Below, piece after piece: positions 1 to 7,954 of a DNA stretch of 32,263 nt. The stretch is from an uncultured bacterium. GTDB taxonomy: Bacteria; Verrucomicrobiota; Kiritimatiellia; CAIKKV01; CAIYGI01. Both the position numbers and the translations under genes were made by a program. Positions within the stretch are counted from its first letter, which is position 1, and each line of letters begins with the position of its first letter. The notes beneath the pieces were generated by a model. It was not told the origin of the DNA. It searched no databases and was given only the letters and a program-made list of their open reading frames with translations. Location of the stretch: NCBI GenBank assembly GCA_903925685.1, contig CAIYGI010000041.1, positions 1 through 32,263 on the forward strand, read 5' to 3'.

Positions 1-163
1 CTGCGGCCCCACGCGCGTCAATGGAACTCAGGCATTTATGGGCACTACAAACCGAAACCCACACGATATATCAGGGACTTGCGACTGAAATCGAACCGAT
101 TTTGCCCGAAACCGTTGAGTACCCGCGAAACTTGGGCTAAGACTGTTCGGTATGGAGAAGAGC

Positions 164-1189
164 ATGAAAAGATCATTCCTGTTGGTAGTGCCTGTGGTCG
201 CACTTGTTTCTCTGGCGTGCCATGCCCAGATGACCATCGGCGACAGCACCACCGTTGTCTTCGCCACCGGTGCGCAAGGGAAGGCGATTCTTGGCAGCCG
301 GGATGATTTTGTCGCACGCATGAGTCCTTTCGACCGTGCCGCCAGACTGAAAACGGACAAGGACATCTCCGAGAAGGATTTCCGGGAATTTGCCGGGAAA
401 AATACTCTCGAATGGACGGATGCCGAGAAACGGAAGCTCAGTTCTGCGATCGAGGGCCTTCAGGCAGAACTCAAAGCACTATCTTTGCCGTTTCCGAATA
501 AGGTGTTTGTTATCAAGACAACAGGTAACGAGGAAGGCAATGCGGCATATACCCGGACCAACGCCATTGTGTTGCCGAAAACCGAGCTGAACGCGCCTGT
601 CACGAAGACCAAGAAGTTGATTTGCCATGAACTCTTTCACATAATGTCACGCGCGAATCCAGTCCTGAGAGAAAAGCTCTATGCTGTCATTGGCTTCGTG
701 AAATGCGACGAGGTCGCCTTTCCCTTGGCGTTGCTTTCGCGAAAGATCACCAACCCTGACGCACCCATGAACGACCATTGCATCCGTCTTCAAGTCGAGG
801 GCAGGGAGCGCTGGGCCATCCCCATACTGTATTCGGGCGCGGAGAAATACAGCGTTCAGCACGGTGGGGAGTTCTTCGATTACCTACAGTTCAGGTTCCT
901 CCTGGTAGAACGGAACGATGGTTCGCCCATTGCAAGGCCGGTTTATGATGGGCAGAAAGCAAAGCTCGTCGGCGCAGATCAGGTTTCGGGTTTCATTGAG
1001 CAGATAGGCAAGAACACGGAGTACATTATCCATCCCGAAGAGATCCTTGCCAACAACTTCGCACTCCTGGTCTTGCAGTCGCACGATGTGCCTTCACCGG
1101 AAATCATTGCGAAGATGAAAGCGGTATTGAGCGAGAAAAGGAGTTCCGAACCAGGCACGCCAGCGGATGTGGACAAGCCGCACCGCTGA
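164..1189 (+). CDS. Secreted gluzincin-like zinc metalloprotease
   Basis: The protein has 341 residues and begins with a basic, hydrophobic signal sequence (MKRSFLLVVPVVALVSLACHA), with likely cleavage after CHA. A zinc-binding HELFH motif (H155, E156, H159) is clear. A downstream HPEEILANNFALL segment (E292/E293) looks like the glutamate-bearing helix that gives the third zinc ligand in gluzincins. This supports an exported zinc peptidase, but the substrate is unknown and I cannot name the family. I chose ATG 164 over ATG 152 because GGAG at 154-157 lies 6 bases upstream of it, while 152 has no ribosome site. It stands alone, with 93 bases before the next gene, which has an unrelated job. 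The fold assignment rests on short motifs only. Confidence 0.75.
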   Translation: MKRSFLLVVPVVALVSLACHAQMTIGDSTTVVFATGAQGKAILGSRDDFVARMSPFDRAARLKTDKDISEKDFREFAGKNTLEWTDAEKRKLSSAIEGLQAELKALSLPFPNKVFVIKTTGNEEGNAAYTRTNAIVLPKTELNAPVTKTKKLICHELFHIMSRANPVLREKLYAVIGFVKCDEVAFPLALLSRKITNPDAPMNDHCIRLQVEGRERWAIPILYSGAEKYSVQHGGEFFDYLQFRFLLVERNDGSPIARPVYDGQKAKLVGADQVSGFIEQIGKNTEYIIHPEEILANNFALLVLQSHDVPSPEIIAKMKAVLSEKRSSEPGTPADVDKPHR

Positions 1190-1282
1190 GTGTGAACTTT
1201 AGGTTTCCAGAACGAAAACTCCTCGCGCAGACGCCGCTTTACGCGGGCAGATGAAGACACAATTGATGGAGGCGTTGTCCAG

Positions 1283-2425
1283 ATGAAAAAGAATACCCAT
1301 GTCGCCAAGGCCAAGTCCGACGGGCTTGCCCCGCTCATCGTTGAGGTGCGCCGTCTCATCCAGTCCGCCCGCCGTGGCGTTGCCTCCGTGGTGGACACTT
1401 TTCAAGTGATGACCAATTTCGAGATCGGCCGCCGCATCGTCGAGCACGAGCAGAAGGGAGAGACGCGGGCCGCGTATGGAGCGGAGTTATTGAAGGAGCT
1501 TTCAGCCCAACTGACCAAGGAATTCGGCAAGGGATTTTCCCCGGTCAACTTGTCACACATGCGGCGTTTTTTTCTCACCTGGCGGGAGCGGCTACAGATA
1601 TTTCAGCAACCTACTGAAAAATTGCTGATCGCAGAGAAAAGCCAACAGGTTAATGGCAAACCGGCCCCCGCTCATATTTGGCAGCATCCGGCTGTTATAT
1701 CCCAGAGCCCCTTCACCCTCAGTTGCACGCATTACGTTCTCCTCCTGACCATCAAAGATCCCGATGAACGCAGTTTTTACGAAATCGAGGCCACCAAAGA
1801 AGGCTGGTCCTTGCCGGAACTCAAACGCCAGAAAGCCTCCGCCCTCTACCAGCGCCTCGCTCTCAGCCGAGACAAGGACGGCGTGAAACGCCTTGCCGAA
1901 AAAGGCCAGATTATCACGAAGCCGGAAGACGTCTTAAAGGAACCCTACGTCCTGGAATTCCTCGGTCTCGACGAAAAAACCGGCTATTCCGAGTCCGACC
2001 TCGAATCCGCCATCATCACGCATATCGAGCGCTTTCTGCTGGAACTTGGCAAAGGCTTCCTCTTTGAGGCCCGCCAAAAGCGCTTCTCTTTCGATGAAGA
2101 CCACTACTTTGTGGATCTCGTCTTCTACAACCGTCTCCTCCGCTGCTACGTCATCATTGATCTCAAACTCGACAAACTAACGCATCAGGACCTCGGTCAG
2201 ATGCAGATGTACGTGAACTACTACGATCGACACGTTAAGCTGCCGGAAGAGAATCACACCATCGGCCTGCTCCTCTGCCAGTCGAAGAAGGATACCGTTG
2301 TCGAACTCACCCTGCCCAAGGACGCCAACATTCACGCCAAGGAATACCAGCTCTACCTGCCTTCCAAGGAATTACTTAAAAACAAGCTTCTCGAATGGGC
2401 ACGCGCTGAGACAGCCAAGGCATAA
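1283..2425 (+). CDS. DUF1016 (YhcG-type) PD-(D/E)xK nuclease
   Basis: The 380-residue protein has the two-part layout of DUF1016/YhcG proteins. The N-terminal half (about 15-150) is helical and holds the family signature around NFEIGRRIVEHEQKGE and YGAELLKELS. The C-terminal half (about 200-370) is a PD-(D/E)xK nuclease fold. Candidate catalytic residues are D278 in YFVDLVFYN and D293/K295 in IIDLKLDK, followed by the conserved QMQMYVNYYD helix. The length is normal for the family and the gene looks intact. GGAGG at 1268-1272 lies 10 bases before the ATG. Members are often found near restriction-modification or mobile DNA. The nearest such gene here is the MmeI-like enzyme 13 kb away, so no partnership is implied. 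The cellular role of the family is poorly defined. Confidence 0.88.
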   Translation: MKKNTHVAKAKSDGLAPLIVEVRRLIQSARRGVASVVDTFQVMTNFEIGRRIVEHEQKGETRAAYGAELLKELSAQLTKEFGKGFSPVNLSHMRRFFLTWRERLQIFQQPTEKLLIAEKSQQVNGKPAPAHIWQHPAVISQSPFTLSCTHYVLLLTIKDPDERSFYEIEATKEGWSLPELKRQKASALYQRLALSRDKDGVKRLAEKGQIITKPEDVLKEPYVLEFLGLDEKTGYSESDLESAIITHIERFLLELGKGFLFEARQKRFSFDEDHYFVDLVFYNRLLRCYVIIDLKLDKLTHQDLGQMQMYVNYYDRHVKLPEENHTIGLLLCQSKKDTVVELTLPKDANIHAKEYQLYLPSKELLKNKLLEWARAETAKA

Positions 2426-2449
2426 AGTTCGGTAACAAAGGAGAATGCA

Positions 2450-2737
2450 ATGCCCATGATAGAAAGGGGAAAGCGGAAAAATCTCGCCGGCGAGACGACC
2501 GCCCGGCTTTTTCGCAGACTCGTCGTTGGGCAACTATTCGTAATCTTCTTTTCCGTGGTCGCAGGTGTGTTGCTTGAATGTACGCTCAGCGCAAACCCCA
2601 AACAGGCTGAAACCGTATGCCTCGTCACCACGCGGCTTAATGCTTGGCAGTATGGACTGGTTCTCGCCGTCGTAGTGTCCGTGCTGGCATTGATGCTTGT
2701 CGGCTATTTCAGGATTGTGCGGGAGATAAACGTGTAA
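2450..2737 (+). CDS. Small two-helix membrane protein, unknown
   Basis: This 95-residue protein has a basic N-terminus and two hydrophobic stretches, about 25-46 (LVVGQLFVIFFSVVAGVLLE) and 67-88 (QYGLVLAVVVSVLALMLVGY). They are separated by a short polar loop with two cysteines. Both stretches look like transmembrane helices with the ends in the cytoplasm. AAAGGAG at 2437-2443 sits 6 bases before ATG 2450, a good ribosome site. It starts 24 bases after the DUF1016 nuclease gene, so the two are probably co-transcribed. I do not recognise a family. The sound ribosome site and membrane pattern make it more likely real than chance. Confidence 0.5.
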   Translation: MPMIERGKRKNLAGETTARLFRRLVVGQLFVIFFSVVAGVLLECTLSANPKQAETVCLVTTRLNAWQYGLVLAVVVSVLALMLVGYFRIVREINV

Positions 2738-2819
2738 GTGGAAGTTAACCTTGGAACTTCCAGCCGAACAATGCGGAGGAACGGTACGGGTCGCCGGAGC
2801 GTTCGCACGCAGAGCCAAA

Positions 2820-3001
2820 TGAAAGAAGAAAGCACAATCTACACGCGACTGCTTTCGGTGGGAGAGGTTGAATCTGTTATCGCCGGACTGCCCGATCTGT
2901 TTTGTGGTTTGGCGGGCGATTGCATCCTCACCGCCGAGTACGGGACGGAGTGTCGTATTCACAACGATCTGCAGTATGTGCCGATGCAGGTCGGAAAGTG
3001 A
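2820..3001 (+). CDS. Doubtful small ORF, unknown
   Basis: An open frame of 60 codons starts at ATG 2820, and extends in frame to a GTG at 2738 directly after the preceding stop. The product is slightly acidic, with a plausible amphipathic segment near VGEVESVIAGLPDLFCGLAGD. No ribosome site, domain or signal sequence is evident. It could be a real short gene, a decayed gene tail or chance. It is listed because it is the only reasonable coding candidate between 2738 and 3308. Confidence 0.2.
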
Positions 3002-3055
3002 AGATGGAGTTTGGTTTATGGGGCGGAAGATACACTCGCCGTGGCGGAGTGGCAT

Positions 3056-3151
3056 GGTAGGGCGCTCTCGCCGAGAGCGCCGTCTTAGATCTACCACAAA
3101 CGCCGCCTGCGCTCATCCCACCCACGGCGGCCTCGGCGATGCCGCCCTACC
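3056..3151. repeat. Inverted pair of REP-like hairpins (REPIN-like)
   Basis: Two 27-base elements lie in opposite orientation. Copy 1 is on the + strand at 3056-3082 and copy 2 on the - strand at 3151-3125. Both read GGTAGGGCG, three variable bases, TCGCCGAG, two variable bases, CGCCG, and agree at 22 of 27 positions. Copy 1 folds as GGCGCTCTC-GCC-GAGAGCGCC. The 42 bases between them carry no gene. Two REP-like sequences in inverted orientation form a REPIN/BIME-style unit, the class of non-autonomous repeat often moved by RAYT transposases. No RAYT gene is in this window. Confidence 0.7.
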
Positions 3152-3212
3152 TGCCCCGTTCAACATTCAGCGTTCAATGTTGACTGTTCGGCGCTCGCCT
3201 TCCCACAACCTA

Positions 3213-3303
3213 CCACTCACTACTCACTACTCACCACTCACTACTCACCACTCACTACTCACCACTCACTACTCACCACTCACTACTCACCACTCACTAC
3301 TCA
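3213..3303. repeat. Heptamer tandem repeat (14-base unit)
   Basis: Six perfect copies of a 14-base unit, CCACTCACTACTCA, lie in tandem with one extra 7-base half-unit (CTACTCA) at 3227-3233. The base period is 7, as CCACTCA and CTACTCA alternate. The array stops 5 bases before the end of the convergent pseudouridine synthase gene. It is purely direct, without spacers, so it is not a CRISPR. It looks like a slippage-prone minisatellite. Confidence 0.92.
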
Positions 3304-3308
3304 CCGCG

Positions 3309-4163
3309 CTACGAGAGCTTCAACCGTCTCAGCCATTCGCGGAAGTCGCGGGGCAGGGGGGCGCTGGCGACGAGCGGCTTGCCGGTGAAGGGGTGGGGCA
3401 TGGCCAGGCGCTCGGCGTGCAGCATCTGGCGGGGGACCTCGCGAAAGGACTCCGGCAGCTTCGCATCCCGGCCGTACTGGCGGTCGCCCAGCACGGGATG
3501 GTGAATGGCGGCCAGATGGCGGCGGATTTGATGGGTGCGTCCGGTTTCCAGTTTGACCTGCAGATGCGAGGCGGTCTCATTCTCGTCCAGCACGCGCAGG
3601 TGGGTCACGGCGGAGAGGCCGTCGAGCGGTTTGTCCAGCGTGTCGGTCGGACCATGCACGCGGCCGGCGGCGATGGCGTGGTAGAGTTTCAGGATGGCCT
3701 TGTCTTCGAAGACCTCGATGGCCTTGTCGCGGGACTCGCGGTCGCAGGCGAAGAGCAGGCAGCCCGAGGTGTCGCGGTCGAGGCGGTGGACCGCCCGCAG
3801 CGCCGGCAGCTTCCATTCGGCCTGCAGGCGGCTTTCCAGACTGTCCGCGCCATTCGCCAGCATCCCGGCCGGCTTGTCCACGACCGCATAGCGCGTGTCG
3901 CGAAAGAGCACCGGCAGGGCGGCGGCGCGCGCCACGGCGGCGGGGGAGCGGGTGACGCCGGCGGATTCCGGGACGCCGGCCACCTCGATTTCGTCGCCGG
4001 TATTGACCGCATGATGCGCGATCCAGATGCGGCGGCCGTTGACGAACACGCCGCGGGCGTCGATCAAACGCTTGGCGGCGTTGCGCGACAACTTTAGCTG
4101 CGCGGCCAGCGCGTCCTGCAAGGTGCGTTTACCGTCGCCGCGCGCGATGATAAAGCGGTTCAT
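3309..4163 (-). CDS. RluA-family RNA pseudouridine synthase
   Basis: The 284-residue protein has an N-terminal S4-like RNA-binding region (about 1-65: LSRNAAKRLIDARGVFVNGR). The RluA-type catalytic domain follows (about 85-280). The signature AVHRLDRDTSGCLLF carries the catalytic aspartate at D129, and TGRTHQIRRHLAAIHHPVLGD is the conserved C-terminal motif. The enzyme isomerises uridine to pseudouridine in rRNA or tRNA. Which site it modifies (RluC, RluD or another) cannot be read from the sequence. Its ATG overlaps the stop of the upstream DUF2723 gene as ATGA, so it is probably translated by coupling with that gene. The length and motifs are complete. Confidence 0.93.
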   Translation of the reverse strand: MNRFIIARGDGKRTLQDALAAQLKLSRNAAKRLIDARGVFVNGRRIWIAHHAVNTGDEIEVAGVPESAGVTRSPAAVARAAALPVLFRDTRYAVVDKPAGMLANGADSLESRLQAEWKLPALRAVHRLDRDTSGCLLFACDRESRDKAIEVFEDKAILKLYHAIAAGRVHGPTDTLDKPLDGLSAVTHLRVLDENETASHLQVKLETGRTHQIRRHLAAIHHPVLGDRQYGRDAKLPESFREVPRQMLHAERLAMPHPFTGKPLVASAPLPRDFREWLRRLKLS

Positions 4164-7100
4164 AAACTGATCGGCACAGTCTGGATCAGACGTTGGAACG
4201 CAGGCCAGCTCTGCAGCGGCGCGAAGCGGCGATCGGTGCGGATGCGCGCGACGAGCGGTTCGCCGCCCGCGCGCACGGCCTGCTGCAGCGCCTTGAGGGT
4301 ATCGTCCCAGTGGCTTTGCATGGCGCGCGCGGCCGCCAGTTCGAGCCAGGCGTTGCCGTCCGTCGGCTCCTTGCCGCAGTAGATCGTCAACGCTTCGGCG
4401 AGCAGGTCCGGCATGCGCTGTTCCGCCGCCATCCGCGCAATGCTTTGATAGGCCTGCGGCGGCAGTTGCTGGTTCTTGAGCAGGCTGCGGCAGAGTTCGA
4501 CGAAGGGCTGGATCATGCCCAGACGGCGGTAGACGTCGGCCAGTTCCAGCGCATCGCCGATGGCCGTGCCGGCGCCGCCGAGTTTCTTCTCCAGTTCGCC
4601 GCGGCGCTGATTGAGGGCCGCGCGGCCTTTCATCTCGGCGACGAACTGCGCCGCCCGGTCGTTGCCGGGATCCTGGCGGCAGAAACTCTCCATCAGCGCC
4701 ACCGCGTCGCCGGCGCGGTTGGCGCGCAGGTAGAGGTCAGCCAGCCGGAAGTTGGCCTCGGGGCTCAGCGGGTAAAGCGCCAGCGCCTCGCGGAAGGCCT
4801 GTTCGGACTCGGCCATCCGTCCCCTGGCGGAATACAAACCGGCCACGGCCGAACGCAGTTTGGAGAAGGACTTGCGCGCCACCACGTCGCGCAGGAACAT
4901 CTGTTCCCCCGTCAGCCGACGCGTGTACCAGTCCCAGAAGGCCAGGTCGTCGCGCGTGTTGGCCTCGGTCAGGGGCGTCTTCTCGGAGTTGATCTTCATG
5001 ATCAGCCCGTGCGGGGTGAGGTAGGGGTACATCCAGTTGATGACGTAGCTCTCCTCGACGTAGAAGGAGTGCGTGCGCTTGTTGTAGTCGAAGATCATCT
5101 GGCAGAGGATGCCGTTGATCAGCATTACGCCGCCGACGCCCTGCACCTGCACGCGGCCGTTTTCGATCTTGATGTCGGCGCTGGCCGGTGTGCGCCCGGC
5201 GCGCACATCCTCGACGTAGGTGCTGAAAGCGCGGTTGCCGTCCACGACCGCCGGAATCCAGATCGCGTCGCCGTAGAGATCGCGCATCACGCTCATGTAG
5301 GTGTTGTCGGCCAGCGCGTTCTGGGTGATCAGGAAAACGTCGGGCCGCACCACGGCGTTGTAAATCATGTAGGTGGGGACAAAACGCCCCGGATCGGTGC
5401 CGCCGAAGAAGATGGCGCCGGGGCCCATTTCAGGCGGGAACTCCGGATTGGGCAGCGGTTCCTCGTTGGGGCTCAATTCCTCGATGATGGCCTCGGCGCC
5501 GCGCAACTGGTAGTTGCCGAACTGCCAGCCGTAGTCGTGTCCGTTCATCTCGGCGCCGCCGTTGATGCGGATCAGTTCCTTGTTGTAGGCGTTCTCCGCC
5601 AGCGGGATCAGCGGCGGCACGATCAGCGCGCCGGCGATCGCGATGTAGGCCAGCGCCCGCCAGCGGACCAGCCAGGCGGCCAGCGTCGCCAGGCCGATCA
5701 CGATGCCGTAGCCCACCCAGAACGCGAAAAGCGCGTGCGAGGAGATGAATTTCACCCGCTGAATGAACATGTCCTGGATGTCGCCCTTGAGACTCGCCAG
5801 GTCCACCAGCACCACGCTCATCACCAGGAAGCCCGCCAGCGTGGCCAGCATCCACTTGCGGTTGGAGTCGTCGAAGTCCATGCACAATTCCGACTTGGAC
5901 GAGGAGAGGTGCAGAATCAGCCCCGCCAGCACCAGCGGCCCCAGCATGAAGGCGAACATGCCCGCGCGCTCCATGGCTGTCAGTCCGGAAGCCGGATCGA
6001 TCGCCCGTCCGGCCAGTTTGATCTCGACCAGAAGCACGACGGCCGCCACGCCCAGCAACACCAGGCCCGCGAGCAGGCGGTCCGAGGTGGTTGCGTTGAA
6101 CCGTCCGAAGGCGGTCTGCCAGAGGTCCCTAACCTCCGTCACCACGATCACCGCCACCCCGATGGTCATCACGATCGCCATCAGCACGATCAATCCCTGG
6201 TAGGGCCTGCTCAGCCAGGCGGTGTCCTGGCCGGCGGGCATGACGACCTCTTCCAGAACGATCAGGCTCACGGCGAGCAGCGCCATGATCACGGCCGGGA
6301 CGATCGCCTGGTAGCGGCGCTGGCCCACGCGGACATTCCAGGCCGCGAAAGGCAGCAGGCCCGCGATCACGATCGGCAGCGTGAAGGTGCCGCGCAAATC
6401 GGACAGGTAATCGCCCACCTGCCGCAGGAAGTCCATCGAGAATATCGGCGTCGGCACGATGCGTTCGTACTGGCCGCGGCCGATGGCGTGCTGAAAGCCT
6501 TCCCAGGTCCGGGGATAGCCCCAGTTGATCGGCGGATTGGTTTCCGACGAGAGCGGCATATAGGCGTAGACCGCAAAGCCCAGTTCGGCGGAGAGCACCG
6601 ACGGCGCCACCGTGCGGCCGTTGGGCAGCAGAAAATAGACGGTTGCCAGCCAGACCAGGTTGAGTAGGAAATATGCGTAAAAAATCTTGTGCGTCGGGTG
6701 GTCGATGCCCGGCAGATAGCCGGTCAGAATCAGCGCGATCACGATGCCGTATGGCGCCCCCGCGATCAGGAAGTCGCGGAAGAGCCCCAGGTCGCGCACC
6801 ATCACCATCACCGCCAGCGCCACCAACAGCAGCAAAAGCACCTGATAGTTGGTCAGCCCCAGACCGAACAAAAAGGCGGTCAGGTAGAGAATGCGGTCCC
6901 GCGGGCGCTGCCGCCAGATGACGGCCAGCAGGCCCACCGCCAGCAGGCCGAAGATCGTATAGCCGAGGTAATAGACGCCGACCTGCCAAAAGTTGTCCAT
7001 GTTCATGCCGGACAGCAGCTTGACCACCAGCCCCGCCATCACCAGTCCTATGAACACTCCCATGCCGATCACGCTCCAGGTGAGCACCGGGAGTTGCGCG

Positions 7101-7711
7101 TGCGGACGGCGGAACCAGACGTAGCCCAGGAACAGGATCGCCACCAGGAAAAAGGCGTTCAGCGAATAGACCTCGACAATCACCGACTGCGACCAGACCA
7201 CCGGGCTGAAGGCCATCACCAGGCTGGCCGCAACCCCGGCTGTCCAACAGATGGCGTCCTCCATGCGCGTGCCGATCCGTTCCGTCGTGCGCGCCAGACT
7301 GCGCAGCAGGTCGCGGCCTGAGCGGCAGATCAGGATCGAGGTGAATCCCGCCGCCAGCGCCCCGAAAAAGGCCGACGCCACCGCCACGCTCCAGGCCGGA
7401 TTCGGCTGGCCGCGGAAGCGGGCGAAAAACAGCAGTTTGGTGAAACCCCAGGTCAGGATCGCCCAGATCGGATAGCCCGGCGGATGCGGCACCCCCAGGT
7501 GCGCCGACCCCGTGGACAACTCGCCGCAATCCTCCATCGTCACCGTGGGCGCGGTGGTGAAGAGGTAAACGCCGAAGACGACCGCGAAGGCGATCCAGAA
7601 GGCGCTCCAGTCGATCCAACTGAAGAACTTTTCCTCAGGTGTGTCCGGCGCCGCGGACACGCGCGCCGGTTCGGCGACGACAGGCGCCAACGATTCAGTT
7701 GTCTTGCTCAT
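4160..7711 (-). CDS. DUF2723 membrane glycosyltransferase-like protein with TPR tail
   Basis: This large protein (1183 residues) starts with a short cytoplasmic segment and a transmembrane helix, followed by the DUF2723 signature. That signature is MEDCGELSTG (E60, D61) and HLGVPHPPGYPIW, resembling the first-loop acidic motif of PMT/GT-C glycosyltransferases. About a dozen hydrophobic helices follow up to roughly residue 720. A large, probably extracytoplasmic, soluble domain comes next, and TPR-like repeats from about 950 (GRMAESEQAFREALALYP). By family analogy it would transfer sugar from a lipid carrier outside the membrane, but the acceptor is unknown. ATG 7711 is preferred to an upstream TTG at 7732, since GAGAGGAG lies just before it. 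A promoter sits upstream, and rluA follows with an ATGA overlap. Confidence 0.87.
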   Translation of the reverse strand: MSKTTESLAPVVAEPARVSAAPDTPEEKFFSWIDWSAFWIAFAVVFGVYLFTTAPTVTMEDCGELSTGSAHLGVPHPPGYPIWAILTWGFTKLLFFARFRGQPNPAWSVAVASAFFGALAAGFTSILICRSGRDLLRSLARTTERIGTRMEDAICWTAGVAASLVMAFSPVVWSQSVIVEVYSLNAFFLVAILFLGYVWFRRPHAQLPVLTWSVIGMGVFIGLVMAGLVVKLLSGMNMDNFWQVGVYYLGYTIFGLLAVGLLAVIWRQRPRDRILYLTAFLFGLGLTNYQVLLLLLVALAVMVMVRDLGLFRDFLIAGAPYGIVIALILTGYLPGIDHPTHKIFYAYFLLNLVWLATVYFLLPNGRTVAPSVLSAELGFAVYAYMPLSSETNPPINWGYPRTWEGFQHAIGRGQYERIVPTPIFSMDFLRQVGDYLSDLRGTFTLPIVIAGLLPFAAWNVRVGQRRYQAIVPAVIMALLAVSLIVLEEVVMPAGQDTAWLSRPYQGLIVLMAIVMTIGVAVIVVTEVRDLWQTAFGRFNATTSDRLLAGLVLLGVAAVVLLVEIKLAGRAIDPASGLTAMERAGMFAFMLGPLVLAGLILHLSSSKSELCMDFDDSNRKWMLATLAGFLVMSVVLVDLASLKGDIQDMFIQRVKFISSHALFAFWVGYGIVIGLATLAAWLVRWRALAYIAIAGALIVPPLIPLAENAYNKELIRINGGAEMNGHDYGWQFGNYQLRGAEAIIEELSPNEEPLPNPEFPPEMGPGAIFFGGTDPGRFVPTYMIYNAVVRPDVFLITQNALADNTYMSVMRDLYGDAIWIPAVVDGNRAFSTYVEDVRAGRTPASADIKIENGRVQVQGVGGVMLINGILCQMIFDYNKRTHSFYVEESYVINWMYPYLTPHGLIMKINSEKTPLTEANTRDDLAFWDWYTRRLTGEQMFLRDVVARKSFSKLRSAVAGLYSARGRMAESEQAFREALALYPLSPEANFRLADLYLRANRAGDAVALMESFCRQDPGNDRAAQFVAEMKGRAALNQRRGELEKKLGGAGTAIGDALELADVYRRLGMIQPFVELCRSLLKNQQLPPQAYQSIARMAAEQRMPDLLAEALTIYCGKEPTDGNAWLELAAARAMQSHWDDTLKALQQAVRAGGEPLVARIRTDRRFAPLQSWPAFQRLIQTVPISL

Positions 7712-7756
7712 GACTCCTCTCGCGCGGGCCAACGTGCAACGCGCATGTGAACCTTC

Positions 7757-7785
7757 ATAATATTAAACATAGTTGCATTTGTCAC
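7757..7785 (-). promoter_or_regulatory. Putative sigma70 promoter for the DUF2723-rluA operon
   Basis: On the minus strand GTGACA (7785-7780) is followed after 17 bases by TATTAT (7762-7757). It lies in an AT-rich patch of an otherwise GC-rich region, and transcription would begin near 7750, about 40 bases before ATG 7711. It is the only promoter-like element seen before these two genes. Confidence 0.45.
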
Positions 7786-7850
7786 CCTGGAACTCGCCAT
7801 TACATTTGTGGTGGACTCAGCTTCACGAATCAAGACGAATAAGAAGAGTT

Positions 7851-7933
7851 ATTAACGCAGAGACGCAGAGAATGCGGTGTTGAGTTAAGCAAAACAGCAT
7901 TATTCTCTGCGCCTCCGCGCCTCTGCGTTAAAT
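7851..7933. repeat. Long imperfect hairpin of 9-base GCGCAGAG-type repeats
   Basis: The left arm ATTAACGCAGAGACGCAGAG (with AAT following) and the right arm (7902-7933: ATTCTCTGCG, CCTCCGCG, CCTCTGCGTTAAAT) are complementary, apart from 8-9 extra bases in the right arm. They are joined by a loop of about 28 bases. The arms are built from near-identical 9-base words, a repeat style seen between genes in many environmental bacteria. It lies 21 bases past the stop of the MFS gene, so its RNA hairpin may end that operon's transcript. No poly-U tract is present. Confidence 0.72.
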
Positions 7934-7954
7934 GTATTTGTCCAAAGGCGGCGC

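Noticed and set aside
1-151. Possible end of a gene entering from the left (frame open from base 1 to about 306)
   Set aside because: The translation has no recognisable motif and the frame overlaps the signal peptide of the metalloprotease gene; support is insufficient.
3213-3303. CRISPR-like array
   Set aside because: Units are contiguous 14-base direct repeats without spacers, and no cas genes are present.
2868-4097. Open frame of 409 codons on the + strand spanning REP pair and minisatellite
   Set aside because: It translates the tandem repeat as SLLTTHYSPLTTHH and then the antisense of the pseudouridine synthase; not a protein.
4193-6667. Very long open frame (824 codons) on the + strand
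   Set aside because: It is antisense to the DUF2723 gene; the product is rich in His, Arg, Gln and Ala with no domains, typical of a GC-rich shadow frame.
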